A stretch of 64,000 bases of DNA, taken from contig JACRHH010000032.1 in assembly GCA_016212095.1 (NCBI GenBank), positions 1 through 64,000 on the forward strand, read 5' to 3'. The stretch is from Nitrospirota bacterium. GTDB lineage: Bacteria; Nitrospirota; Thermodesulfovibrionia; SZUA-242. Each line of letters begins with the position of its first letter. Position 1 is the stretch's first letter. Both the position numbers and the translations under genes were made by a program. The notes under the pieces were generated by a model. It saw only the letters and a list, made by a program, of their open reading frames with translations. It was not told the DNA's origin and searched no databases. Shown in pieces: positions 9,750 through 19,147 of the stretch.

Positions 9750-12170
9750 ATGTTCAGGTTCAAGTCCCTCACCGTGAAACATGTAATCATCAGTTCATGC
9801 TTCGTGGCTTTTGTATGCACGATCCTCTATTCCGGTTATGCCTTCACGCAGCATATGGCAGGCAGCGCGCAGCGGATCAATCTGACCGGCAGGCTTCGTT
9901 ATCTTTCGCTTGAGATCGCCTGGCACCTGCATCAATTGTCCGAGGCCACGGATGGCGGGATGCGGATGGAGCTTGCGGGAGAGATCGACAGGCATGTCGT
10001 CAGGTTCGACAGAACCATGGAAGTGCTCGGAAACGGCAACGACGCGTCCGACATAAAGCCTGTTTCCAGGAATGACGATGCGTTCGGGCGTTTCAACCGG
10101 ATTTCCGGCGACTGGAACAGCTATTTCAAGCCGGCCATATACACGGTTCCTGCGCTTTCGCAGGAAAAGAGGCGGCCTCTTCTGGATGAATACGACCGAA
10201 GGGTGCATGTCCTTGTTTCGGAAATCGATCTGCTTGCGGAAATGCTTACGCGAATGCATGACGCGGACAACAACAGGTTCAGGCATCGCGTTATCCTGTT
10301 TTCCGTCATTTTCCTTGTTGCCGCCGCCTCCGTCATCGTATACATGCGGTTGAGCGTGGTTCTGCCCATCCGGCGGCTGAATGAAGCCGCTCGCGCCATC
10401 GAGCGCGGCGAGTTTTCGGTGAGCGTCGAGGTGACGACAGAAGACGATGTCGGCAAGCTGGGCAGGACTTTCAATTCCATGGCGTGGAATCTCGACAATC
10501 TTTTCGAGGAAAACCGCCGCCATTTGAGGGAGCAGGAGGTTCTGAATATCGTCTCCGCCGCTGCCGGCAGTTCGCTCAAGCTCGATGAGCTGTTGGAAAC
10601 AGTGCTCGACACGCTGCTTGGCATCGAGCCTCTGTCCCTCGGCAAGAAGGGGGCGATATTTCTTGCCGCCGATGAAGATAAAACGCTCAGGCTGGCGGTG
10701 TCGCGCGGCTTCGGCAAGGATCAATCCACAGGATGCGCCACCGTGCCGTACGGCGAGTGCCTCTGCGGAATCTGCGCCGGCACAGGCGTGAATGTCTTTT
10801 CAGAAAACAACACCACCGACGAGCGCCACACCAAACGCTATCCCGACGCGAAGGATCACGGACACATAATACTGCCGCTCATGTTCAGGGGCAGGATGCT
10901 CGGAGTGCTCTGCCTCTATCTGCCAAGCGATGCGATACTGACCAAACGCGATCTTGCGCTCTACAAGTCGATTGCGGACATACTTTCGGTGTCGCTGCAG
11001 AATGCCGTGAACCACCGTCAGGTTGCCATGCTGGCGCAGTCGCTCGAAAGCAGCATAGACGTGATTGTCATCACCGACATCGAAGGCAGGATAACCCATG
11101 CCAATCCTGAAGCACGCAGGCAGCTTGGATACAGCGCGGACGAGCTCATCGGCCACCCTGTATGGTTAATGCAGTCTCCGGCCAATCCGGCAGGACTCGG
11201 AGAGGAGATCTACCGGAAAACTTTCGAAGGCGGATGGTTCGGAGAGGTTATCAACATCCGCAAGGACGGCAGCGAGTATCCGGTATATCTTACTACGTCC
11301 CCTGTGCGCGACGACGGCGGAAACATAATCGCGATGATCGGCGTTGCGCGGGATATAACCGAGCGAAAAAAAATGGAGGAAACGCTCAGGGAATACGCAA
11401 ACACGCTGGAGGAAAAGGTGCGGATCAGAACCGCCGAACTGGAGGAGGCCCGCAGGCTTGCGGAGGCGGCAAGCAGGGCGAAATCTGACTTCCTGTCCAA
11501 CGTTTCGCATGAGCTTCGCACGCCGCTGAACTCGGTGATCGGATTTTCCGAGGTGCTCCGCGACGGGCTGGCCGGAGATGTGACAACGGAGCAGAGGGAA
11601 TACCTCCAGGACATATGGGAAAGCGGCAGGCATTTGCTGCGCATTATCAACGACATTCTCAACCTTTCAAAGATAGAGGCCGGAAAGATGACGCTCGATC
11701 TCGGCCAATGCGAGCCGCGCGAATTGGTCGCTTCGTGCCTGATCCTCTTCAGGGAAAAAGCGCTGAAACACAGGATCTCCCTGCAATCCGACGTATCTCC
11801 CGAAATTAGGGCAATGATGGCGGACGAGACAAAAATCAAGCAGGTCATCCTGAACCTGCTTGCAAACGCCTTCAAATTCACCGCCGACGGGGGTAGAATC
11901 GGAGTACGGGCAAACGGTATGGATGGCGAGAATCTGTTCGAGGTGTGGGACACGGGCATCGGCATAGCTCCGGACGACATGGCCAGGCTTTTCCGTCCTT
12001 TCGAGCAGTTGGAGCGTACCCTTACGAAACGGTACGAAGGAACCGGGCTTGGGCTTAGCATATGCAAGCAGCTTGTAGAACTTCACGGCGGAAGGATATG
12101 GCTGGAAAGCGAAGTCGGAAAGGGAAGCAGGTTCTTCTTCACGATTCCAGAGAGGAAGCATGAATCATGA
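9750..12170 (+). CDS. Membrane sensor histidine kinase (PilJ-N/HAMP/GAF/PAS/HisKA/HATPase)
   Basis: An 806-residue kinase with a good ribosome-binding site (GAGGAG). Residues about 9-32 and 178-200 are membrane helices around a periplasmic domain. That domain starts RINLTGRLRYLSLEIAWHL, like the nitrate/PilJ-type N-terminal sensor. HAMP (about 200-252), GAF (about 265-420) and PAS/PAC (about 430-550) follow. The HisKA box is NVSHELRTPLNSVIGF and the ATPase has NLLANAFKF, DTGIGI and GTGLGLSI. It overlaps the next gene by 4 bp (ATGA), whose product contains a receiver domain that is a likely phosphorylation partner. Confidence 0.92.
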   Translation: MFRFKSLTVKHVIISSCFVAFVCTILYSGYAFTQHMAGSAQRINLTGRLRYLSLEIAWHLHQLSEATDGGMRMELAGEIDRHVVRFDRTMEVLGNGNDASDIKPVSRNDDAFGRFNRISGDWNSYFKPAIYTVPALSQEKRRPLLDEYDRRVHVLVSEIDLLAEMLTRMHDADNNRFRHRVILFSVIFLVAAASVIVYMRLSVVLPIRRLNEAARAIERGEFSVSVEVTTEDDVGKLGRTFNSMAWNLDNLFEENRRHLREQEVLNIVSAAAGSSLKLDELLETVLDTLLGIEPLSLGKKGAIFLAADEDKTLRLAVSRGFGKDQSTGCATVPYGECLCGICAGTGVNVFSENNTTDERHTKRYPDAKDHGHIILPLMFRGRMLGVLCLYLPSDAILTKRDLALYKSIADILSVSLQNAVNHRQVAMLAQSLESSIDVIVITDIEGRITHANPEARRQLGYSADELIGHPVWLMQSPANPAGLGEEIYRKTFEGGWFGEVINIRKDGSEYPVYLTTSPVRDDGGNIIAMIGVARDITERKKMEETLREYANTLEEKVRIRTAELEEARRLAEAASRAKSDFLSNVSHELRTPLNSVIGFSEVLRDGLAGDVTTEQREYLQDIWESGRHLLRIINDILNLSKIEAGKMTLDLGQCEPRELVASCLILFREKALKHRISLQSDVSPEIRAMMADETKIKQVILNLLANAFKFTADGGRIGVRANGMDGENLFEVWDTGIGIAPDDMARLFRPFEQLERTLTKRYEGTGLGLSICKQLVELHGGRIWLESEVGKGSRFFFTIPERKHES

Positions 12171-13357
12171 AAATACTCGATGAACAGAATGCAAGAGGCC
12201 CGAACCCGGCAACAGGAAACGCGCGCAATGCTCACAAGATACTCATCGCCGACGATGAGCCCAAGAACATCCGGCTGATAACCGCGTTGCTCAAAACGCA
12301 GGGCTACATCTTCGAGACGGCAGGAAACGGCATCGAGGCTCTTGAAAAGGCTCAGGCTTTCAATCCCGATCTGATCCTGCTCGACATCATGATGCCGGAA
12401 ATGGACGGCTATGAAGCGTGTAAAAGGCTGAAGGGAAACCCCGCGACGCGGCGCATTCCGGTTGTCATGGTCACATCCCTTGCCGACAGGGAATCGAAAC
12501 TGCGGGGGCTTGAGGCCGGAGCCGATGATTTCCTTTCAAAACCGGTGGATTCCAGCGAACTTGTTGCACGGTGCGGGAACCTGCTCAAGATGAAGGAGTT
12601 CATGGATGCGGTTGTAGAGAAAAACAGGGCGCTTGAACAGCTTCAGGAATTGAAGAAGAACCTGACCGACATGATCGTCCACGACCTGAAATCGCCGCTC
12701 ACCGGCATCATGGGAAACATCGGGCTTGCCGCGATGCTGCATGAGGCCGGCGAGCACGAGGATTTGGGAAAGTATCTGGCGCTGGCGGAGGAGGGCTGCA
12801 ATTCACTGCGCGACATGCTGAAAACCATGCTGGACATCGGCAGTCTGGAAGAGGGCAGAATGCCGCTTGAGCGGCGGACGATCGGCGTTGGCGATCTGTT
12901 CCGGAAGGTTACGGCGACCTACTCCGCCGCCGCCCGGCGCGAAGGCAAGCAAATTCTGATCGATCCCCATCCGCCGGTTGAAATTCATGCCGATCCCGAT
13001 CTCATCGAGCGCGTCATTCAAAATCTCGTGTCAAACGCACTGAGGCATGTGGGAAGGGATTTAGGGGAAGTGAGGCTGTCGGTTCTCGCGGCGGACACTG
13101 CAAAAAACATGACCGTCATCTCGGTTTCCGACAACGGCGAGGGCATTCCTGCCGAGCATCACGAAAGGATCTTCGACAAATTCACCCGTGTCAGCAAGGA
13201 TCTTCAGAGCGCAAGCATGAACAAGGGGCTTGGCCTCACGTTCTGCAAGCTGGCGGTGGAGGCGCACGGAGGCGAGATATGGGTGGAGAGCGAGGAAGGA
13301 TCGGGCAGCAGATTCAGCTTTACAGTTCCGGTGCGGATCGGGCAAATTAATCCATGA
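12167..13357 (+). CDS. Receiver-histidine kinase fusion protein
   Basis: The 396-residue protein joins an N-terminal receiver domain (about 25-140; phosphoacceptor Asp in LLDIMMPEMDGYEA) to HisKA (VHDLKSPLTGIMGN) and HATPase domains (NLVSNALRHV, SDNGEGIP, NKGLGLTF). It has no membrane segment. The 4-bp overlap with the upstream sensor kinase suggests a phosphorelay, in which the membrane kinase phosphorylates this receiver and so adjusts the second kinase. No DNA-binding output domain is encoded nearby. Confidence 0.92.
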   Translation: MKILDEQNARGPNPATGNARNAHKILIADDEPKNIRLITALLKTQGYIFETAGNGIEALEKAQAFNPDLILLDIMMPEMDGYEACKRLKGNPATRRIPVVMVTSLADRESKLRGLEAGADDFLSKPVDSSELVARCGNLLKMKEFMDAVVEKNRALEQLQELKKNLTDMIVHDLKSPLTGIMGNIGLAAMLHEAGEHEDLGKYLALAEEGCNSLRDMLKTMLDIGSLEEGRMPLERRTIGVGDLFRKVTATYSAAARREGKQILIDPHPPVEIHADPDLIERVIQNLVSNALRHVGRDLGEVRLSVLAADTAKNMTVISVSDNGEGIPAEHHERIFDKFTRVSKDLQSASMNKGLGLTFCKLAVEAHGGEIWVESEEGSGSRFSFTVPVRIGQINP

Positions 13358-13403
13358 CTCACAGCAAAAAGCCAATAGACCTTTAGCCCGAAGCGCATAA
13401 GGG

Positions 13404-14492
13404 GTGGCCGTTTACAGCTTTTTCATCCGCGGCATCATCGGCTGCGTCATATCTTTTTGCGTGATCATCCCGGCTGTGTCGTCAGGGGAAACGGATGACG
13501 CGGCCATTGCTCGTCCGCACAGGTTTTACCATGGGCTTGATTACGGCTCCGAATCGCAATTCAATCCGGTCTCATCGTTCATCAACTACACGTTCGACAC
13601 TCTCCAGATTCCACGGAGTTTCAGCACGCGCAATTTCGACGATCACCTTGGCACGGTCACATACGACCTGCTTAATCCGATAACCGTAATCAACAAGACC
13701 GGCGGATTCAAGGATTTCATGAATCACCAGATATTTCCGGTGGATACGAGCGATCTTGAAGCCTCGCGCGAAATTCTGCCCAATTACACGCTGCACCTGC
13801 TTGGCGGCGGCATGGTTTACAGGAAAAATGTCGAGTGGTTCGAATCGCGCGGTTACAGCCATCCGCGGGCTTGCTCGATTGCGCTTGGCATGACCGCCGA
13901 GTTCATTCAGGAGGTGATCGAGAAAAAATCCACCCCGCGCGACGACGAGGTGGCCGACTTCTGGATATTCCGCCCCGCCGGAATGCTCCTGTTCGAATGG
14001 GAGCCGTTCGCGCGATACGCCCACGAAAAGCTGAACCTCATGGAATGGCCATATCAGCCGGTTTACAACACAAGCGGACGCGGGCTGTCGAACGTGGGCG
14101 AGAGCTTCGCGGTGAGGCCGCGCATTTTCGGCATGAGCGACAACAGGCCGTTCATATTCTTCGGCATGAACACGCTGTTTGGAATGTCGCACAGGGTAAG
14201 ATCAACCGACAGCGTTTCATGGGGCATGGGACAGGCGGTATACAAGGCGTCGCGCCACGACGTGCGGATGAGGCAGTCGTGGGGCGTTTTCTACGACAGA
14301 AACGATTCGCTTCTGGTGTCGGCAATATTCAGGGGAACCGAGAATCTGGCCGCGCGCGTAAACGTCTATCCGGGAGTGCTGTCCGTGGGCGCATGGAAAC
14401 CGGGGGCGTTTGTTGGCATCGGAGATGATGGCGGATACACCATTGGCCTTGCGGTCAGCGCTTCGCCGGTTGGAATGGCGTTTGATCCGTAG
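13404..14492 (+). CDS. Exported protein of unknown function
   Basis: The 362-residue product starts at GTG 13404. It has an N-terminal hydrophobic segment (about 8-26) ending in AVSSGE that reads as a signal peptide. The rest is rich in aromatic residues. The C-terminal third alternates polar and hydrophobic residues (GVFYDRNDSLLVSAIF, ARVNVYPGVLSVGAW), suggesting beta strands as in periplasmic or outer-membrane proteins. I do not recognise the family. It follows the receiver-kinase gene by 46 bp on the same strand, so it may be part of that signalling unit. Confidence 0.6.
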   Translation: MAVYSFFIRGIIGCVISFCVIIPAVSSGETDDAAIARPHRFYHGLDYGSESQFNPVSSFINYTFDTLQIPRSFSTRNFDDHLGTVTYDLLNPITVINKTGGFKDFMNHQIFPVDTSDLEASREILPNYTLHLLGGGMVYRKNVEWFESRGYSHPRACSIALGMTAEFIQEVIEKKSTPRDDEVADFWIFRPAGMLLFEWEPFARYAHEKLNLMEWPYQPVYNTSGRGLSNVGESFAVRPRIFGMSDNRPFIFFGMNTLFGMSHRVRSTDSVSWGMGQAVYKASRHDVRMRQSWGVFYDRNDSLLVSAIFRGTENLAARVNVYPGVLSVGAWKPGAFVGIGDDGGYTIGLAVSASPVGMAFDP

Positions 14493-15185
14493 TCATGGGA
14501 TGCGAATGGAAAAACAACCGCCTCCGTATTCCCCGCCGTTTTCCACCACAATCATTCCGGTCTTGCCGTTGTTCTTGTGCAATTCCGCCACAAGCGACGA
14601 GAAATAGAGCCCAAGCCCGGTGCTGCCGCTTGTGAAACTTACTTTATCGACAGGCTTTTCCACCTTTGCAAGCATCGATTCAGGATAGCCCATGCCGTCG
14701 TCCTCCACGCTCAAAACAAGAAAACCGTCGTCTGGCGCGCCGCGCAGAAGGATTTTGGAATTGGCATATCTGAATGCGTTGTTCAATATGTTGTTGAGCA
14801 CTCCTGAGATCATCTCGCGGTCGAAGAACCCGAAGAGGTCGTCCGGACAACTGATTCCGATCTCGATGCCCTTCAGCGCCAGAAGCTCCTGATTTACCAG
14901 CATTATCTCCTCAAGCATCTCATACACGGAATGGTAGGAAACCGAAAGCGAATGCATGCCCTTGCCGACCTTGTAAATGGTCAGAAGCTGAATGAGGTTG
15001 TGGTTGACCCTTTTCGCCTCATACTGAATCTGCGACAGACGCTTGTATGATGAGTTTTCCTGCTCGCGAAGCTCCGCCACGACGTCGTTCAGGGTGTCGA
15101 GCAACATGCTCAGCGAGTTCTTCATGTCGTGAACCGCAGGCGCCAGCACGTCGGAGAATGTGACTATTTCATTATTCCGTTCCAT
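14493..15185 (-). CDS. Small histidine kinase (no sensor domain)
   Basis: The 230-residue protein consists of a dimerisation/phosphoacceptor region with HDMKNSLSMLLDTLND and an ATPase domain (N box NNILNNAFRYA, G1 VEDDGMGYP, G2 GSTGLGLYF). There is no membrane segment or input domain, so its signal probably comes through a partner. Its start overlaps the end of the receiver-TPR gene by 14 bp, which makes that protein the obvious partner. It converges on the unknown exported protein with no gap. Confidence 0.85.
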   Translation of the reverse strand: MERNNEIVTFSDVLAPAVHDMKNSLSMLLDTLNDVVAELREQENSSYKRLSQIQYEAKRVNHNLIQLLTIYKVGKGMHSLSVSYHSVYEMLEEIMLVNQELLALKGIEIGISCPDDLFGFFDREMISGVLNNILNNAFRYANSKILLRGAPDDGFLVLSVEDDGMGYPESMLAKVEKPVDKVSFTSGSTGLGLYFSSLVAELHKNNGKTGMIVVENGGEYGGGCFSIRIP

Positions 15186-16815
15186 TTTGCCCCCGATTTG
15201 TCAGCTTTGAACTTGATTCGGCGTATTTGACCAGAAGTTTCTGATAACGCGCGTCCGTGGGCGCAAGCGCCTTGAGACGCTCCAGATGCTTTCTGGCACG
15301 GAAAAGAAGCCGGTCGTCCCTGCCGGTCTTTTCCATCTTGATGATGATGGCCCGCGCCGCGTTTGCATTCACCGTTACATTATCGGGAAGACGTTCCGAG
15401 GCCTTGGTGAAAAACTCTATCGCCTCGTCAAGCCTGCCCTGCTCAACCAGGGCAACGCCCTGATTGTTCAGCTTGACGGTTTCCTGCCGCGCCGCCGCGA
15501 TGATCTTTTCTCCCTCGTCGGTTGTTCCGGTTTCCTCAAGAACATGTCTTACCTTGCGCAACATTTTCTCGTCTTCATAATGGTTCTTTGCCAGGCCCTC
15601 AAGGATACTCATGCCCTTTTCCTTGTTTCCGGAGGCAATGAAACCCTTGGCCAGATCAAGGGCAATGTCGTTGGACACCTTTCCCGACATCGCATCGTAA
15701 TGACGCGCCGCGTCATTTATGGACTTGGCCGCCTCTGGCTCGTTGCTCATGGCCGTGTGGATGAAGCTGTCCATCACCGACGCAAGAAGGTCGGCCTCCC
15801 GCGCGCCGCCGAATTCCTTCCTGATGTCGCGTGTTATTTCGAGGGCCTTCGTAAGCAAACCCTTTACAATCGATACCTTGGCAAGCCCGGCATGATCGGT
15901 CGGGCTGCGGAAACAGGAGTGCTTGCCCAGCCTCACAGCCTTTTTGTAAGCCTTCTCGGCTGTGTCGTAGTCGCCGTTTCTGTATGAAATATCGGCAAGA
16001 GCCTTTTGACGCAGGATAGCCTTCGGAGATATCTGGATAGCGTCCGAGAGAATGTCCTGAGCCTTCTGCACCTCATCGAGTTCCTCCATGGTTTTTGCCA
16101 GCCAGTCGTATGCCTCCATGAAGGTTCCGCTTTCCTTTATCGTCTCCTCGAATGTGTCCCGCGCTTCAATGAACTGCTTGCGGTAGAAATAGACTTTCCC
16201 AAGTCCCAGCCGCGCCCACGGGATGTTTCTCAGTGTCAGAACGCGCTCGTACACGGCCTGGGCATCGTCGTAATTGCCGATCATAAGGCAAATATTGGCC
16301 TTCATCTGGAGGAAATCGAGAATGTTCGCCGGTTTCTTCTTCGACAGCTCGTCGCATATGGCGATTGCGCGCAGGTGCTCCATCTTCTGAATCGCCGATT
16401 CGATCTCCTCTATATCCTTCTTCCTGTCTATCAGCGTCTCAAGCCTGCGGCGAAGCACCTCAGGCACAAACGGTTTTATCAGGTAGCCATCCGGAACATA
16501 CTCCAGCGTGCTCATGACCATCGTCATGGTGTTTTCGGCAGTGATCATGATGTAGGCGGTTGATGGCCTGATGATACTGCGGAACTTGGCTTCCTCAAGA
16601 ATCTGCTGCCCGTCCCTGCGGTCTTCTCCCAGGTTGTAATCGCACAGTATCACATCGTAATTCTTCTTTGACAGCATCCGGATGGCTTCCTCAGGGTCTC
16701 CGGAGTCGTCCATGTCCTTTGCGCCGAACGACTGGAGCATCTTCTTGACGGAATGCCTGAACGCCGAAAAATCGTCTATTATCAGATACTTCTTTGCACC
16801 CCAGTCGGTAGGCAT
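15172..16815 (-). CDS. Response regulator with C-terminal TPR repeats
   Basis: The 547-residue protein has a receiver domain (about 8-125). Phosphoacceptor Asp is in VILCDYNLGE and the conserved Lys in YLIKPFVPE. About 400 residues of tetratricopeptide-type helical repeats follow. The output is therefore protein-protein interaction rather than DNA binding. It is the first gene of a two-gene minus-strand unit with the small kinase at 14493. About 300 bp upstream (16816-17114) contain no gene on this strand. Confidence 0.88.
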   Translation of the reverse strand: MPTDWGAKKYLIIDDFSAFRHSVKKMLQSFGAKDMDDSGDPEEAIRMLSKKNYDVILCDYNLGEDRRDGQQILEEAKFRSIIRPSTAYIMITAENTMTMVMSTLEYVPDGYLIKPFVPEVLRRRLETLIDRKKDIEEIESAIQKMEHLRAIAICDELSKKKPANILDFLQMKANICLMIGNYDDAQAVYERVLTLRNIPWARLGLGKVYFYRKQFIEARDTFEETIKESGTFMEAYDWLAKTMEELDEVQKAQDILSDAIQISPKAILRQKALADISYRNGDYDTAEKAYKKAVRLGKHSCFRSPTDHAGLAKVSIVKGLLTKALEITRDIRKEFGGAREADLLASVMDSFIHTAMSNEPEAAKSINDAARHYDAMSGKVSNDIALDLAKGFIASGNKEKGMSILEGLAKNHYEDEKMLRKVRHVLEETGTTDEGEKIIAAARQETVKLNNQGVALVEQGRLDEAIEFFTKASERLPDNVTVNANAARAIIIKMEKTGRDDRLLFRARKHLERLKALAPTDARYQKLLVKYAESSSKLTNRGQNGTE

Positions 16816-17023
16816 ATCAGTTGGCCTTCACACCTCGAAGTTTGATACCCCGCCACGGTAATCGGCGGAGATGGGTTAACTATCGGCAGGTTCTGTTTTT
16901 TTATAAAGGGGCTGCCGGTCAATAATGCTCACAAAAGGAAACGACAACTGTCAGCCTGCAAGACGGCGCATCAAACTGCCATGGCCTGAAAAAGCAACTT
17001 CAACGAGTATAGTATCCATGTGA

Positions 17024-17131
17024 TATTATCAATCCATTTCAGGAAACCTTGGCGATGATGCGAAACCTTATCAGCAAAAAGAAGCTATGAAGGCGATCAA
17101 GGAGGCCCGCGAAAATGAAGGCAAGCGATAA
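17024..17131 (+). pseudogene. C-terminal remnant of a gene upstream of hicB (possible lost toxin)
   Basis: A stop-to-stop frame ends DDAKPYQQKEAMKAIKEARE and then NEGKR, overlapping the start of the downstream antitoxin gene by 17 bp, as partner genes in toxin-antitoxin operons often do. It has no usable start codon; the only ATG is 15 codons from the end. The identity of the missing gene cannot be told from 35 codons. Confidence 0.3.
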
Positions 17132-17465
17132 ATACATCAAGATTGTTGAATGGTCGAATGAAGATAACTGCTACGTCGGCTCCATTCCGGGTTTCCTTGG
17201 CTCATGTTGTCATGGCGATGACGAGCAGGAAGTTTACAGGCAATTGGGCGTAATTCTTGAAGAATGGATCGAGATACATGAAAGCGACGGCACAGTTCTG
17301 CCAAGCTCCACCGCCGACAAGGAGTATTCCGGCAAATTCGTTCTGCGAATAGACAGGGATATGCACAAATTATTAGCAATCAAGGCCATGCAGGTCGATA
17401 TGAGTTTGAACCAGTTCTGCGAAAAGATTATCAAGAACTCGGGTTTGGACAAGAAGGCAGCCTGA
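17115..17465 (+). CDS. HicB-family antitoxin (no intact toxin partner)
   Basis: The 116-residue protein has the HicB partial RNase H-like fold region (EDNCYVGSIPGFLGSCCHGDD, EEWIEIHESDGTVLP) and a C-terminal ribbon-helix-helix segment (SLNQFCEKIIKNSG) for DNA binding. HicB normally neutralises the mRNA-cleaving HicA toxin and represses its own operon. No HicA is encoded beside it; only a 35-codon remnant lies upstream. It sits directly outside the acn-derived repeat array and is followed by a strong hairpin. Confidence 0.8.
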   Translation: MKASDKYIKIVEWSNEDNCYVGSIPGFLGSCCHGDDEQEVYRQLGVILEEWIEIHESDGTVLPSSTADKEYSGKFVLRIDRDMHKLLAIKAMQVDMSLNQFCEKIIKNSGLDKKAA

Positions 17466-17480
17466 CAGCCGGTTACAACA

Positions 17481-17505
17481 GAGACGCCCCAAGCCGGGGC
17501 GTCTC
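17481..17505 (+). terminator. Hairpin after hicB
   Basis: Perfect 10-bp stem GAGACGCCCC / GGGGCGTCTC with a 5-base loop, 15 bp past the hicB stop. There is no run of T after it, so terminator function is likely but not certain. Confidence 0.55.
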
Positions 17506-17516
17506 AGCACAGACCA

Positions 17517-17562
17517 CTCTACCCCATCATCTCCCTGAGCACCGTCTGCAAAATGCCGCCGT
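17517..17562. repeat. Copy A of the 46-bp acn 3'-end repeat
   Basis: Identical over 46 bp to the last 14 codons plus stop of the aconitase gene and a few bases beyond (copy C at 20096). It is the copy furthest from acn. On the minus strand it reads as the end of acn ([13 protein letters not shown] and stop) with no gene attached. Similarity stops sharply on both sides. Confidence 0.95.
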
Positions 17563-17602
17563 GCTGAACGCCTCGCCCCTCACCTCATGCTTCCCGGTAA
17601 TT

Positions 17603-17625
17603 CCCCCGCCTTGCCAAGGCGGGGG
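17603..17625 (-). terminator. Hairpin downstream of the DUF1566 lipoprotein gene
   Basis: Ten-base arms CCCCCGCCTT / AAGGCGGGGG around a 3-base loop, 39 bp beyond the lipoprotein stop on the minus strand. It may end that transcript. There is no T-tract. Confidence 0.5.
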
Positions 17626-17663
17626 CTAGGGGGCGGTTGTCAAATCATCAAATTACCGACTCA

Positions 17664-18695
17664 TTATCCGCCGCGAACGCACCGGACGTAGTTGCTACCG
17701 GTCTTATCGTCGTTGCCGACGTCACCATGGCTGAAGTCCACGAGCCACGCGTTCGACGAATTGTACGCGCTCGACGTGGACGACCAGTAGCCCGACCCAT
17801 GCGTCACAGGAAACGCAGTTATATCGATAGACGGGAAACGTTTCGTGTAATCTACAATCGATTTCAACTCCTTAACGTTCGGCAGCCGCCAATCGATATT
17901 TCCGTCAAGCGACAACTCCCCGCAGTATCTTATCGCACCCTCCCATGTTCGCGGCGTTCCATCATCCTGTTGCTGCCACACAAGACTGGCAGCGTGATCG
18001 GAAACCGTCCCGTTGCCGTTGGCGGTAAGTTGTTGGGTGCTTGCCTCGCCGCGAACGCAACGGACATATCCGTTAATGGCCAACATATCACTGCGGGCTG
18101 CAGAGCCATGGTAGAAGTCCATGCCCCACGCGCCCAACGAATTGTCTGAATCCAAAGTGGATGACCAGTATGAAGATTTAGTTTCCATAAACCGGCTGTC
18201 GATTGCCGGGGCATACGTCCCGTAGTTCACGATGTCGATCAACTCCTTCACCGTCGGCAACCGCCAGTCTGTGTATCCTTGCAGCATCAGGTTGTCGCAG
18301 TAACTTCCGGCATTAGCCCATGTTCTCGCCATTCCGTCGTCCAACCACTGCCACATAAGCCCGGTTATTATGTCCATAACACTTCCTTCGTCGCCATAAA
18401 ATGAGTACCATGGAAGATTGATGGAATAGTCGCTATCTTCCCCGTAAGAAGGGGTAAACTGCTTGACTTGGCCAGTGTCGGGGACTACACCATTCGCCCT
18501 CACAAGCACCGTTGTTGTGGTGGAGGAGGACGTCGTCGCAGATGTTGTTGTCGTTGCAACGGTTGTCGTTATTGATGCTGATTTAGTCGTTGTAGTAGTA
18601 GTAGATTCGCCGTCTCCGCCGCCACAACCCAGATACGCGGTGCAAATCAAAACCGCTACTACCGCAATCAAAATCCTGCCAAATCTTTTTTTCAT
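17664..18695 (-). CDS. Lipoprotein with threonine-rich linker and tandem DUF1566 domains
   Basis: The 343-residue protein begins at the ATG at 18695, chosen because GGAGG lies just upstream; a longer frame to 18746 lacks this. A signal peptide ends in a lipobox (AYLGC), followed by a low-complexity linker of mostly Thr and Ser. Two DUF1566 units (about 80-215 and 225-343) each end in a WSST...YVRCVRG block. DUF1566 domains are common in surface proteins of unknown role. The gene lies between copies A and B of the acn repeat, so it is probably cargo of that array. Confidence 0.82.
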   Translation of the reverse strand: MKKRFGRILIAVVAVLICTAYLGCGGGDGESTTTTTTKSASITTTVATTTTSATTSSSTTTTVLVRANGVVPDTGQVKQFTPSYGEDSDYSINLPWYSFYGDEGSVMDIITGLMWQWLDDGMARTWANAGSYCDNLMLQGYTDWRLPTVKELIDIVNYGTYAPAIDSRFMETKSSYWSSTLDSDNSLGAWGMDFYHGSAARSDMLAINGYVRCVRGEASTQQLTANGNGTVSDHAASLVWQQQDDGTPRTWEGAIRYCGELSLDGNIDWRLPNVKELKSIVDYTKRFPSIDITAFPVTHGSGYWSSTSSAYNSSNAWLVDFSHGDVGNDDKTGSNYVRCVRGG

Positions 18696-19059
18696 GCTGT
18701 TTTCCTCCATGGATGAATGATCATTTGCCATAAGCCCCAAACGCAAAAAAGCCGGAAAAGGCGCATTAAAAACTCAGGGAAATACTTGCTGTAGAGTTGG
18801 GGAAATGAAATGATAATGAATCGCAGAAAACGTGCCAAGACACACGGCGTTCAGCCACGCCAGCACCAACAGATTTTAACTTCCCGAATCCCCCCACGAT
18901 ATTCCCCCCAAAAAAGAATCAACAGAGGGCTTCAGCCCTCTGTTTGAAGCAAATCCGGCCTTCGCGGTTTGTTTCAGAAGTAAAACATATCGAGGATGAA
19001 CGGGGCAAGAAAAAATTGCGCGACAGAATAGCTTCGTGCCGGAAATGGTATTATTACGC
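18696..19059. other. 364-bp non-coding gap with a palindromic repeat (18919-18942)
   Basis: No supported gene lies between the lipoprotein and the toxin fragment. The gap must hold the lipoprotein promoter on the minus strand. It contains a hairpin CAGAGGGCT/AGCCCTCTG with a 2-base loop (18923-18942). Twenty bases of it (18919-18938) recur exactly inside the GT39 gene at 32923-32942. Confidence 0.6.
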
Positions 19060-19147
19060 ATGAAAACACTGCATGACATCCGAAGCCAGTTGTCGGCAGG
19101 TGAGTTTGATTTCAGCCGCCATGCTTTCCACCGTAGCGGAGGTAACC
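19060..19147 (+). pseudogene. Truncated DUF4258-family toxin-like gene (5' end only)
   Basis: The frame begins MKTLHDIRSQLSAGEFDFSR followed by HAFHR, the typical N-terminus of DUF4258 proteins, then switches abruptly to unrelated sequence just before the ribosome-binding site of the YgiT-type gene. About 25 codons remain of an expected 80-90. The complete version of such a pair is seen at 47592-48124. An internal deletion that kept the antitoxin start is the simplest reading. Confidence 0.65.
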
